A stretch of DNA of 64,000 nucleotides from Owenia fusiformis (lineage: Eukaryota > Annelida > Polychaeta > Sabellida > Oweniidae). The stretch covers positions 15,063,181-15,127,180 of the forward strand of contig CAIIXF020000010.1 in NCBI GenBank assembly GCA_903813345.2, written 5' to 3'. Below the pieces are notes generated by a model. That model was not told the DNA's origin and ran no database searches. It saw nothing but the letters and a program-made list of their open reading frames with translations. The translations under genes were made by a program, and so were the position numbers. Below are positions 13,001 through 24,700 of this stretch, one piece after another. Numbering within the stretch: the first letter of the stretch is position 1; each line of letters starts with the position of its first letter.

Positions 13001-15367
13001 AACATTACTTAACATGAAGCAGGACTTAACTAACATTTTGTTTGATTAATCCCAAATTGCAAGAGATACCATCAAAACATCTTTATTTTCAAATTTTTTT
13101 TACAAAAATTATACTTTGAATCATTATTGTTATAAAAAATAAAAAAGAAGATATGTGCGACATTGGTCCATTTTATAGGATACCATGGTTACCTGGTCAT
13201 GATAAGTTCAGCCGTGGCCCAGCCAACTCCTGCCACTAAGAACTTTAACTGTCCCTTTCCTGCTACACGTGTCATTATCAGGTGTAGTCCCACAAGGTCA
13301 CCTAAGTCAACTGTCGACTTCAAGAATTCCTAAAATAAAACAAAATATGCATTCAACTTCTACAGACTTATATTGTGAACTGGCTTCTTCATCACTTCAT
13401 TGGAACTCATGAAAATTCTTGTAAACTGACCCGACCTAAACCTTGAACAATGACCTTGAACTTTAATAATGACCTTTTGTTGGCCTTAATTTAGGTGAGC
13501 CACAAGCCATCCAGGGAGATGTACATAAGCTATATCAATTAGAGAAATAAGATTTAGAAAAATCTTGTACAATTGTTATATATTGTACTTTGAAAAGTTA
13601 AAAAATGAAATATTGTACTTTGAACAATGTATAAAATTCAATGTTATTGACCAAACCAATGTCTGGAAGGTCAAGCACCCATTTGTGAAACAATTATGAG
13701 ATATTCATTATGCTGTCCCATATGTAACCCCTTCGGAATCTTTCCGGGGAACAATGCATTCTTATTTCAAAAAAAATAAAAGGATTTATGAATAATGAAT
13801 TAGAAAAAAATATTACAGCTGTACAGGATGTAGGAGTATCTTGGTATGCATAATGATTAGTCTAACATCCAATTATTATACAGTCATTATCTATACAAGG
13901 AACAGAAAATAAATGAGGGATGTTAACATTATACTTATACAATTACTAGGAATTATGTTTATTAATACACAACCTGCATGCCCACAAACTCTCATGTAGA
14001 TTTAACTGACATTGGTCATTCCTCATTGTTAAATACAAAACTCATTACACTGATATCTGTGGGAGTTTCTATGTATTCTTTTGTATGATTGATGTTAAAT
14101 TCTGATATACGATCTATATATGGAATACTGCAAAAAGTTATCTATGGTGTTTATGAATTATATGTACTGTGTGTACTAAGGTGAATGGAGATCATTTATT
14201 TTACTAATAAAAATTTTATCTCAATTTTATCTTTTTATTTTTTATAATTATTATTGCCAAACTTGTTGTTAATAACAGACAGAATATTTCTTATTTTTGT
14301 TATTTATTTGATTGTCATTGCTGATAACAATTCACACTGAGGGGAAATACCTCATTATAACCAGCTTGAAAACAATCCATCAAAACAGTTTGCATGAAAA
14401 TTTACCAAGCATGACCCAATCACTACTTTACAATTTCCAGACATAAAAAAACATCTATATAAGGCAGCGTTCCACCTAGAATCAAATGTTATATTCAGAA
14501 ATCTACTCCAAGATGAGAGAAGTGTTTGCTTGTTGTGTACCTAAGTAATACTTATTATATAGATCTATATATAAGTAATGGTCATTACATAAAGTATATT
14601 TTCATTTATCAAAGTCTCTCTTTTTCTAATGCTTGCTTTGGCATCCATAATGTCTGTAGTGAAGTACATTATAATTGTATATTATACTATTAGTGAACTA
14701 CATGCATTATAATTGTTTGCTTATATTAGCAACATGAAGAGAGATTTTGGAGACAATATGACATGATCAAAATTCAAAAATAACCACCATAAAACCTTTC
14801 CCTATGTCTAATAATAAATAAATCAGACCAATAATGCCGAACCAAGAAGCACATGCATGAAAATTTCAAAACAAACATCAAATAGTTTGCCTGAAAATTA
14901 CCCAGCATGACTTATATGAATTTTCAAACATCCATCATAATTTCAAATAAACCGGCCGACAAATCTAAATGTTTTGCCTCGCAAAAATACAAAATGGCCG
15001 CCTTATTTACTCATTATTTTTTAAAAATTATTAGATTTTTGTATTAAAAAGCATCTATGAATCCCAAATACTTTGAGCACCAAAAACAAATAACAATTTT
15101 GTTTACAATAAAATTGTTATTTTCAACTTTGTAACACAAAAACTCAAAAATTGCCACATGGACAACAATATTGTATTTATTGTACATGTATATTCTTAAT
15201 TATGACAAAAAGTTAGAATACATTGACATACCCCTACAACATCAAGGGAACCCTCTGCCACATCAGATCCAGGGAAGAAAGTGGCCAGGACAAGCATCTT
15301 ACACAGCTGCGTGAACAAATAGGCGGCCCCTGCTTGCACGCACTTCCAGAATGCACTGTACTCATTC
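4070..15367 (-). CDS. TMEM147: TMEM147, BOS-complex multipass ER membrane protein (5' exon missing)
   Basis: TMEM147 joins Nicalin and NOMO in the ER-membrane BOS complex that helps Sec61 insert multipass proteins. Minus-strand exons: 15367-15232, 13329-13193, 9085-8879 and 4208-4070. Introns are GT-AG and the reading frame is continuous through all four. The translation is close to the vertebrate protein as I remember it: [17 protein letters not shown], then [35 protein letters not shown], and a hydrophobic C-terminus with [13 protein letters not shown] before a TGA at 4072-4070. About 205 codons are visible; the family is about 224 aa, so the missing part is the initiator Met plus about 25 residues. 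The first base of the 15367 exon completes a split codon, so a further upstream exon must exist at higher coordinates. I looked for it on the minus strand from 15.4 to 21.7 kb without success. The gene is intact otherwise and runs head-to-head with the vWA cluster. Confidence 0.9.
5903..6060. repeat. Diverged tandem repeat, about four units
   Basis: Units of roughly 40-45 bp share GATTGCAAG or TGATTGCAA followed by AATAAATTAGCA-type sequence and then CAAAGCGCTG or AAAACACTGA. The units are diverged, so the array looks old. Confidence 0.55.
6849..7460. repeat. 23-bp minisatellite, about 26 units
   Basis: The consensus unit has AATCCTACCAAGCATAATA followed by TCTG. Unit variants (CTACTAAGCATAACA, CTTACCAAGCA, ACAAAGCA) recur in mixed order, as expected from unequal exchange. 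The first and last units share a diverged AAG(T/C)ATAATGTGTTA form, so both edges are visible. The array lies inside a TMEM147 intron and has no long open frame. Confidence 0.9.
8018..8195. repeat. Inverted repeat with clustered CRE and E-box motifs
   Basis: The 17-bp arms ATTGGCCCCCACGTGAT (8018-8034) and its exact reverse complement (8179-8195) enclose about 145 bp. Within and beside the arms there are four TGACGT half-CREs (either strand) and two CACGTG cores. No flanking target duplication was evident. It may be a MITE or an intronic enhancer; the sequence cannot decide. Confidence 0.6.
9086..13192. other. TMEM147 intron between the 137-nt and 207-nt exons
   Basis: A 4.1-kb intron with no supported gene. 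It contains the dispersed repeat at about 9460-9770, and near 10256-10350 a two-unit duplication with ATGACAAAATGTC in each unit. The open frame at about 12825-13049 has no recognisable content. Confidence 0.6.
9460..9770. repeat. Dispersed MITE-like repeat, partly duplicated
   Basis: Two neighbouring copies share GAACCTCTGTAAGTGGAACA and ATGTTCTACTA. The first ends in GACAGGTTTTACTGTAC, the same terminus as the TA-flanked element at 17415-17585. Similar ends occur near 4690 and 820. This looks like a family of small elements ending in CAGTAAAACCTGT, here diverged and rearranged. Confidence 0.5.
13330..15231. other. TMEM147 intron, no internal features
   Basis: AT-rich intron sequence of 1.9 kb. 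I see no open frame, repeat array or transposon end in it that I can support. Confidence 0.5.
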
Positions 15368-15536
15368 CTGAAAATATAGTAAAATGGCAATATAAGTAAC
15401 AATAACAAAAAGAAACAGCAATTTGGCAGTAATATAGTAGGAAACAAAAATATAAAACACATAAAATAGATAGCAAACAGCAGCGATATGGTAGGCTATA
15501 AAATTGGCAAAACAAAAAATATAGTTACATGTTAAA

Positions 15537-16400
15537 TACAGGGTGTCCAATAAATAAGGTGAAAGATATTGTAACTTTCTTAATATTGCACCAATCTTGA
15601 TGAAATTTTCAGAGTTTGTAGATCAAACCTTTTTACCTTTATTCTGTGAATTTAAAGCGTCTTCTATATGATTGGCCAGAGTTGTGGTTGCTATAGCAAC
15701 CGAAACAACAAAAAGGTGGGGCAAGTTTGTTTTTGTCACAACTTTCCAAAACATATTTATTATTTCTGATAGCTTTATTCATACTCCCAGGTCTATTACT
15801 ACTACAAATACAATATAAAAACAGTCCTAAAGTCTCATTGCTATGAAAATAAGCTATTCAATATAATGTCCATCTCTAGCTATACACTTCTTATGCCTAT
15901 TCACTAGGGGTGAGACGAGTCGAAAAAATCCGATTCGAGTCGAATCCAATTCGAGTCAGAAAATGACGATTCGAGTTTCGAATCCGTTTCGAGTCGCGCG
16001 AAGTGCGAACAACATCGCTTTTGACCGTTCGTATTTTTAATGCGTCAATGGTGGAAAGCCGGAAATATAAACAAACACAATTCGTCGTAAGTTTATTCTG
16101 ATTTTATTACATATATTCTTTCATTTATGTGTACATACAATATAATAATTTAATACAAGCATATCCAAGTCATTGAAACTTATATATATTCAACGCAATA
16201 TCGAGTAAAAACATGCATATTGACAGTATTTTTCTGAATTTTTTTCTTTTTTCGAATTTTTTTCTCAACTCGAAAATGATTCGATTCATCAACTTCGACT
16301 CGATTCGACTCGACTCGAAGCCCCAAACCCGCGAGTCCTCGACTCATCGGGTTGTCGTCTCACCCCTACTATTCACCCACTCTCTAAACGCACTTTAGGC
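15537..16400 (-). mobile_element. 3' end of a mariner-like transposon (copy 2), interrupted by a hAT MITE
   Basis: On the minus strand this reads, from high to low coordinates: a transposase C-terminal tail (AFREWVNRHKKCIARDG then H-Y-I-E and a stop), an untranslated stretch, and the terminus TTATTGGACACCCTGTA ending at 15537. It is the inverted partner of the copy at 1457-1854. The hAT-type element at 15905-16368 is inserted within the V-N-R codons of the tail, so the hAT insertion is younger. An in-frame stop just upstream shows decay. Confidence 0.6.
15905..16368. mobile_element. Non-autonomous hAT element (MITE) with 8-bp target duplication
   Basis: Terminal inverted repeats TAGGGGTGAGACGA (15905-15918) and TCGTCTCACCCCTA (16355-16368) enclose 464 bp. 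The element is flanked by a perfect 8-bp direct repeat CTATTCAC (15897-15904 and 16369-16376). An 8-bp duplication is the signature of hAT transposases. The interior has many GATTCGAGTCGA-type motifs near both ends, continuing the imperfect inverted symmetry, and no transposase frame, so it needs a helper. GC and CpG content are higher than in the surroundings. Confidence 0.85.
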
Positions 16401-16681
16401 TCTATAGCAGGCTATAAAGATACCCAAAAACGTAAGTATCAGAGGCTTTGATTTTTAGAGAAAAAAAGGTTTGATCAAAGTTTATGGTGAAAAATTATCT
16501 GAGCTATCTTTTAGAGCTGAGCTATTTTAGAATCGCCTCTTGAATCCAATAAACAAAACTGGTGAATTAACATGATAAAATATTGTAATTGTCACAACCT
16601 GGTTGTAAATACAAAAGTGAAATCATTTGTAACATTTGTCATTTGTAACAATGTCATTTGTGACAATGTCACAATATTGAA

Positions 16682-17065
16682 TACCAAATGCCAATGCTGA
16701 ATACCAGTTGATTTGGTTGGTGGTGATATAAAACTGGTTGTTGCGTACCAAATGCCGATGCTGAATGCCAGTTGATTTGGTTGGTGGTGATATAAAACCG
16801 GTTGTTGCGTACCAAATGCCGATGCTGAATGCCAGTTGATTTGGTTGTAGGTGATATAAAACTGGTTGTTGCGTACCAAATGCCGATGCTGAATGCCAGT
16901 TGATTTGGTTGGTGGTGATATAAAACCGGTTGTTGTGTACTAAATGCCAATGCTGAATGCCAGTTGACTTGGTTGGTGGTGATATAAAACCGGTTGTTGC
17001 GTACCAAATGCCAATGCTGAATACCAGTTGACTTGGTTGGTGGTGATATAAAACTGGTTGTTGCG
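16682..17065. repeat. 64-bp tandem repeat, six units
   Basis: Units begin with TACCAAATGCC(G/A)ATGCTGA at 16682, 16746, 16810, 16874, 16938 and 17002, exactly 64 bp apart. Few substitutions separate units. Overlapping minus-strand open frames through the array reflect the lack of stops in the unit, not a gene. The array is just upstream of the known TMEM147 exons. Confidence 0.9.
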
Positions 17066-17414
17066 TAACTCAAGTTATTATCATTGACTACAGTCTGATA
17101 AATATAAAATATTGCAAATGGAAGGATGCGATAATAACCTAAGATTAGCATATGGAAGTATATTAATCAAGATTCTCTTTGCATAATGTGGAATATTAAA
17201 TCAGTTTTTAACACAAATGTTTTATCACATTGGCAGTTAGCATCAATCATTTGTATTGCCTTCACCTTCTACTTAGAAATATGCTAAAGTAATGTCATTT
17301 TGTAGATAATCGTCCATTATGGCCACAGAATGAGGAAATGGTCAATGATTCACTTATTTACAAAATTTATGCTTCAAATCATATTATACCTGCACTTACT
17401 TGACTAGATCAGTA

Positions 17415-17585
17415 CAGTAAAACCTGTCTATGCGAACACCTCTCTCTAGTGAACACCAGTATATAGTGAATATCACTTCAAGACACATTGAACATCCTAT
17501 ATAAAAGCCCCCTCTGTAGTGAACACCTGTCTATAGTAAACACTTTTGTAGTCCCATAGGTGTTTACTATATACAGGTTTTACTG
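17415..17585. mobile_element. Small TA-flanked MITE
   Basis: The ends CAGTAAAACCTGT and ACAGGTTTTACTG are exact inverted repeats, flanked by TA on both sides (17413-17414 and 17586-17587), as expected for Tc1/mariner-type insertion. The interior carries repeated GTGAACACC motifs. It has no coding capacity. Related ends at about 9630 and 4690 show a family. Confidence 0.7.
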
Positions 17586-18172
17586 TATGTACTTTTGTTT
17601 TGACAATCGCAAATACAAACCATAATAGAGAGTCACAATGTGAAGAAAATAAAGCATTCTTACTGTTGAATACTAGTATACTAGATCTGTTTGTTCTCTC
17701 TCAACAACACTGACAATCTTAATTAATTGTTCAATCATTTGCATGTAAGCAATTTCATTTTTACTAAATGTGAGTCGACATAAAGAGGTGATTTTTAGTG
17801 CTTACTCTTATAAAAGTGAGGATATGAGGGGTGCAAAATTCTCATACTTCAATTCTATCCAAAATCAGTGAGGTAAAATATAATAGCCTTATTTTCTTAT
17901 TCTGCAATCTTGGTTCTGTTTAAAGTACATGTTACGGTAGCTGAAGAATATCAAGAACTTCAGATCAATCATACTCTAATATACTAAAATACTGTTGCTA
18001 TAAGTGCATTTATTAAATGAACATGTATAGTATGTAGTTGTACGAGACGAAGAATCACCAAAAGCAGAGAAAGATTGTCAAAAGGATTTGAAAGAGAATG
18101 AGATACGACCTAACCTGTCTCCAAAAATGAAATAAATATGAACCAAAGAAGATGAATTTGTGTATCATGAGA

Positions 18173-18245
18173 CCCGCTATGGCTCAGTGGCAGAGTCAAG
18201 GTTGCCAATATCGCTTGGCCCCGGGTTCGATTCCCGGTTCAGACA
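18173..18245 (+). repeat. tRNA-like SINE head with pol III A and B boxes
   Basis: TGGCTCAGTGG (18180-18190) matches a pol III A box and GGTTCGATTCC (18224-18234) is a perfect B box within a CCGGG/CCCGG T-arm. The D-arm also pairs. However, the 7-nt acceptor strands do not pair and no normal anticodon arm can be drawn, so this is more likely the head of a tRNA-derived SINE or a tRNA pseudogene than a working tRNA. Confidence 0.65.
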
Positions 18246-19060
18246 AGTTTGTTTGTGAGTTATGTAATCCTGGGTGTTTGACTGAGTGCATCTAGAGTTG
18301 TAAGCTAGGAAAACAAACTAAGTTTGATGACGGCAATCAGAGAACACGGTGATAAACCTTACGTTATGAGATTATTCATATTTGAATCAAAATTGATACA
18401 TTGATATTGATACATTGATAGAGGGATATTTCTCAAAGTATGGTAAAACGACTAGAAAAGTGTCGTCTGCCTATCTAGACTACACTAGAGACATCACATC
18501 TTCATTCTATATTTTGTTTACATTACAAGTAAGAAAGAGTTATGTAAAAAATATGTTTTTGTCACTTCACAAGAGTATGACGACCAGACCAATATATTGT
18601 TCGCGGTTGGGTGATTATATATTTTTATTGTTGTGAAAGCTATTAAGCTATCAATAGTAGATCTACTAAGTTTCTATTACGCCTAAACAGTTGACTGACA
18701 ACATTGTTACATACAAAAATGTAATTATGTACTTTAGATGTTATTTTTTCCAAGGTGCCATATCCAGACTTATCTGAGGAATTTCCAAGGAAAAGCAACG
18801 ACAATGGAAGGAAGAGTGCTAGCTTAACTTTTATTCATATCTTCATATAATTCCAATGTTCTGCAGTAAATTTCTAGATGTCCAGTTTATAGAGGGCAAG
18901 GTTATGCACTGGGAGGTTTGGATACTGGGAATATCCCGAGGGATATATTGTGCATCATGAAGGACTGTTCATAACTGTTGTATTCCATACCTGATGAGGC
19001 GAAATGAAAAAATCTTTACTACTGGGAAATATGGTTTTGAACATGTTTTTCAAAAATAAA

Positions 19061-20258
19061 ATAATGACTCACATGTTGAAGAAAATGACAATGATGACTC
19101 ACATGTTGAAAAGAATGATAATGATGACTCACATGTTGAAGAAAATGACAATGATGACTCACATGTTGAAGAGAATGATAATGATGACTCATATGCTGAA
19201 GAGAATGACAATGATGACTCACATGTTGAAGAGAATGATAATGATGACTCACATGTTGAAGAGAATGATAATGATGACTCACATGTTGAAGAGAGTGACA
19301 CTGATGACTCATATGTTGAAGAGAATGACAATGATGACTCACATGTTGAAGAGAATGACAATGATGACTCACATGTTGAAGAAAATGACAATGATGACTT
19401 AAATATTGAAGAGAATGACAATGATGACTCACATGTTGAAGAGAATGATAATGATGACTCATATGTTGAAGAGAATGATAATGATGACTCACATGTTGAA
19501 GAGAGTGACACTGATGACTCATATGTTGAAAAGAATGATAATGATGACTCACATGTTGGAGAAAATGACAATGATGACTCACATGTTGAAGAGAATGATA
19601 ATGATGACTCATATGCTGAAGAGAATGACAATGATGACTCACATGTTGAAGAGAATGATAATGATGACTCACATGTTGAAGAAAATGACAATGATGACTC
19701 ACATGTTGAAGAAAATGACAATGATGACTCACATGTTGAAAAGAATGATAATGATGACTCACATGTTGAAGAGAATGATAATGATGACTCATATGCTGAA
19801 GAGAATGACAATGATGACTCACATGTTGAAGAGAATGATAATGATGACTCACATGTTGAAGAGAATGATAATGATGACTCACATGTTGAAGAGAGTGACA
19901 CTGATGACTCATATGTTGAAGAGAATGACAATGATGACTCACATGTTGAAGAGAATGATAATGATGACTCACATGTTGAAGAGAGTGACACTGATGACTC
20001 ATATGTTGAAGAGAATGACAATGATGACTCACATGTTGAAGAGAATGACAATGATGACTCACATGTTGAAGAAAATGACAATGATGACTTAAATATTGAA
20101 GAGAATGACAATGATGACTCACATGTTGAAGAGAATGATAATGATGACTCATATGTTGAAGAGAATGACAATGATGACTCACATGTTGAAGAAAATGACA
20201 ATGACGACTTAAATATTGAAGAGAATGACAATGATGACTCATATGTTGAAGAGAATGA
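19061..20258. repeat. 30-bp minisatellite, about 40 units, with higher-order structure
   Basis: The unit is near GATGACTCACATGTTGAAGA followed by GAATGATAAT. Variants such as GAGAGTGACACTGATGAC (19291, 19501, 19891, 19981), TATGCTGAA and GACTTAAATATTGAA recur at fixed spacings (600 and 690 bp), so blocks of units were copied together. Since 30 is a multiple of three and stops fall in only one plus-strand frame, long open frames arise in five of six frames, up to about 400 codons. I treat these as by-products, but one frame gives a regular acidic decapeptide E-E-N-D-N-D-D-S-H-V that lacks its own ATG (see findings). Confidence 0.92.
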
Positions 20259-21757
20259 ACCAGACTGTTGTATCAATTCTGTATCTCACAATATGAAAAT
20301 AAAGAATATTTTCAAGCTTAAGTATGACCACGAAGTCCAAACTCAAGCTACATGAAAATTTGTGTGTCTTTACTTCGTTGCTCTGCAAAATAGTTATTAT
20401 ATGATCCAATTACTGTTATGTAAGTTATTTATAGGGATGAGTATGTAACATTGAACAATCATATGAAAAATTGAAATCAGATAGTACATTATTTATCCAT
20501 CTTATCCATACCAATAAGGGACCACAATGAAAGTATTTTCTTTATCAAGCATATACTGATTGTAGGTATATGTAGGTACTACAGCAGGTGTTCATTATTA
20601 CAAGATGGTGTTCACTATCATATTGTAAGAGAGCTGAAAAATAATGACATTCCCCTTTACCCTAAACCTCTATTGTCATTTACCTATCATGTTTAACATG
20701 ACACGCCTATTCCCATCATACATACATATATCTATTCCTCTATAACATCCATCTCTCACTATGACCTTTCCAATTTGCATATTACCCTTCAAAAGCCTTC
20801 CTATATTCTTCTATTCAATCAGCCTTGATCTTGACTTTCATACCATTTCCTTGTCATTTTTGTTTTATTTGTTTGATGTCATCAATATTTTACTGACCAT
20901 CAATAAATCCATTAATCATTATGACAATGATAGGACAATCAAATAAAAACAAACATATGCACTTTCTACTTGTATATAATTATTCATTAAAGGAATACTA
21001 CTGCCATATTGACTGACTATGATGGATAATATTTTCAACATCCCTGAAGTATTTTTCTCCATTGAAATTTTATTACAGATAGAATAAGATCAAAATTTCT
21101 TCGAAATAAGATAATCGCTTTGTTGTTATTTCTTTGTAAAACATTCACAATCACAAACTGTTTCAATCAGATTTCTTATGAAGATATCAGTTCACACACT
21201 ATTCCTTAAAATTGGTGAATATGAATATCTATGACTTTCATAATTCATTCAATACTGGGTCAAAAACCATATGGTACCTCTGAGATAATATATATAGTAT
21301 ATACAATATACATGGGCATACATATATAGTGTTATATATCATTTTAAAGCATATGATAAACTCTTTCAGAATTAATAGGTTTTTGAGTCCCATTTTATAA
21401 GTTGTCATGGTTACCAGATTCCAAAAATACATTGGGTTTGTGCTTGGTCATGATATCACATCCTTCATAATCAACGTATGTGCTTTATGACGTCATATCA
21501 CGTCCTCGTAGCGAATGAGTTAATAATGTTAAGTAAATGTGATAGTGCTCCTTTAACAGTTTGACAGATATATGAAAATATATTGACATTCTTGATACTT
21601 CCCCTATGCAAAAATAAATGTAATTAAAGTAACAATTTGAATCAATTTTTAATAAAATAACAAAAGTGATATATTATAGATGAAACATTGAATTCATACA
21701 CGACAGAGAAATGTTAATTCATCTTTCATGAAAAGAGAAAGAAGAGATATTAGTAAG
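20259..21757. other. Intergenic region before gene A
   Basis: AT-rich sequence between the 30-bp array and the first vWA gene. No gene, array or transposon end is supported. A TATA-like TATATTA at about 21670 lies some 88 bp before the chosen start of gene A and may be its core promoter. Confidence 0.45.
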
Positions 21758-24700
21758 ATGGAGGAAATTATGAATGTTGTGTATTTATCTTTAATTTTGG
21801 CCATTTTACATGTTGAGGCAAGAAACAGTCGATTTTCTGATATGGGAAAAACTCCTGATTCAAGTAAGTTTTTAATTGATAACAATCATATTTCTGCTTT
21901 TTCTCTTCTACTTAATGCTCAACAAATGCTTTAAAACATTAATTTAATGATCTGCTAATAGTTTTCGTAATAAAAGCATTCTAAATAACCTTTGTAAATC
22001 ATGAAGATACATGATAAAAGGATATGATAGGGATGACATAACTCATTTACAGCCATTTAGCATTACTGGTTGCGTCCATATTTAAGCGAATAATATTTTC
22101 ACGATGGAAGAATCCAGATTTTCTTCATACTTATACCATAAAGATATAATATCTACAAATATCTGATCCTTTTTTGATTAAAAGAAAGCTTAGTTTGGTT
22201 CCTTTCCTGTGGTACATTTGGTTTGATATATTTACTTTGATTAACATGCATTTACTTTGATTATGTCATCTTGATTTGATACATTCCCCAAAATATCTAT
22301 TTTGCTCTATTTTCTTTAATAAACATGCATTTACTAAGATATATTTTTAACCATCATGATATATTCCAGGGTGCCATGAAAAAAATGAAAATTACCTCGT
22401 AGAGTATGTGGCAATTGACCCAATTGACAAAACACAGTGTACCTATTACCGATGTGCAGATTCTTACTATAAGAAAACCAGATGCCCAAAGGGCACATCG
22501 ATAGGCATAAAGTATAAGATAAAAGGAAAGAAAGGAATTTCACAAAGAATGATGCCATGTACCATACAAGCTGATGCATGTGGAGATCCAAATGAGGAAG
22601 CACAACGAAACAGTAAGTATGATAATGAAGTACATAAGGGGGAACTAGACTTGCTATATGTTATATGTAAGTTGTCACGCCCATAGCCAGGATTTGCAAA
22701 AGGGGGTCACTTTTTAAATCATGATAAGTTAAAAACAAGAACACAAATGTGTACAATATGTCCCGACCAATGGGTGATCCCATGAAATGGTTATCCTGAA
22801 AATGAGTAGACAAGACTTTACTGACACAATTTGAGGACGGAAAGTCCAAAATGGCCGCCTTAAAATTTACCCAGAATCCCCAAAAATTAGCTAGTTCTAG
22901 ATCCGTCAAACAGTTAAACAAGACTTTACAGACAAGATTTTAGGATGGAAAATCCAAAATGGCTGCCTTGACATTTACCCAGAATGTCAAAAAACTAATC
23001 AGTTCTAGATTTTTATACTAAGAATCATCCCTGAAAATTTGAAATTGATCTACCAAACGGTTCACCTGAAAACGCGTAGACAAGACTTTACAGACAAGAT
23101 TTTAGGACATAAAATCCAAAATGGCTGCCTTGACATTTACGCAGAATGTCAAAAAACTAATCAGATCTAGGTTTTCATACTAAGAATCATCCCTGAAAAT
23201 TTGAAATTGATCTAACAAATGGTTCACCTGGAAATGCGTAGACAAGACTTTAGAGACAAGATTTTAGGACGGAAAATCCAAAATGGCTGCCTTGACATTT
23301 ACCCAGAACGCCAAAAAAACTAATCAGATCTAGATTTTCATACTAAGAATCATCCCTGAAAATTTGAAATTGATCTACCAAACGGTTCACCTGGAAATGC
23401 GTAGACAAGACTTTACAGACAAGATTTTAGGACAGAATATCCAAAATGGCTGCCTTGACATTTACTCAGAACGCCAAAAAACTATTCAGATCTAGATTTT
23501 CATACTAAGATTCATCCCCGAAAATTTGAAATTGATCTACCAAACGGTTCACCTGAAAACGTGTAGACAAGACTTTACAGACAAGATTTTAGGACGGAAA
23601 AAACCAAAATGGGCGACAATAAAAAAGTGATTATGATTTTTTGCTGATTTCCTTTTACAAAATTATCACATATAACTACTGTTAACAATAACATAGGCTT
23701 TTTCAACAAAGTACACCTGGAATTATTTATAAAGCTACAAAATAGTTAAAGTATGAAAACTCAAAAACACCATTCAATATGATACAAAGTATTATCGCGC
23801 GCTAACTTTTCTTCAGACATTCAAAATGGCTGGCATGACTGGGCTAACAGGTCCAAAACCTAGTCAGATGTAGAATGAAGTGAGCTGAACAAGATGTTAA
23901 AGTTTTAAAAGCAACTGTGAAGCCGTTTTTCTTAAAGTTTGCAGACAAGGATTTTAGCATTTGACCTCAAAATGGCCGACAGGAAGTAGCTATCGAGTTA
24001 TTTTTTTTTATCCACATCTGTATGCACTCACAAGTTATTCCTGAAAATTTGAAGGTGATACCTGTAGCGGTTTTGGAGAAAACTGCCGGACGTACGGACG
24101 GACAGACAGACAACCAGACAGACGGACGGACGCGCCTAGGACGCAAGCTGGCCCCACACTATGTGGTGGGGACATAAAAATGATAATCATGGCTGGGAAT
24201 CATAGAATTAGATACAATTGATTACATAGATTTTTGTGGTCATAGAAATGTTCATATTGATTGCAAGGAGGTTGCATTTTGTCAAGAAGTTGGACTACAT
24301 TTAATTAATGATTAGTACTGCATTTGGAGAGGAGGTTGCATTTTGTCATTTAATTGATAATAAGTAACTGCATTTGGAGGAGGTTGCATTTTGTCATTTA
24401 ATTAATGATTTTTACTGCATTTGGAGGAGGTTGCATTTTGTCATTTAATTAATGATTAGTATATGTACTGCATTTGGAGGAGGTTGCATTTTGTCATTTA
24501 ATTAATGATCAGTATATGTACTGCATTTGGAGGAGGTTGCATTTTGTCATTTAATTAATGATTATTACTGCATTTGGAGGAGGTTGCATTTTGTCATTTA
24601 ATTAATGATTATTACTGCATTTGGAGGAGGTTGCATTTTGTCATTTAATTGATAATAAGTAACTGCATTTGGAGGAGGTTGCATTTTGTCATTTAATTAA

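Noticed and set aside
12825-13049. 74-codon frame in a TMEM147 intron
   Set aside because: No similarity recognised, opposite strand to the host gene, length expected by chance.
16592-17151. Minus-strand frames of 95 and 160 codons
   Set aside because: They translate the 64-bp repeat; successive units are read in different frames (64 is not a multiple of three), so no constant peptide repeat results.
18173-18245. Functional tRNA gene
   Set aside because: The acceptor strands do not pair and no anticodon stem of five base pairs with a 7-nt loop can be formed.
19004-20276. Long open frames of 130-408 codons on both strands through the 30-bp array
   Set aside because: They exist because the unit length is a multiple of three and the unit has stops in only one frame. 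No conserved domain, splice context or start-site support was seen. The ATG-less acidic frame is kept only as a question.
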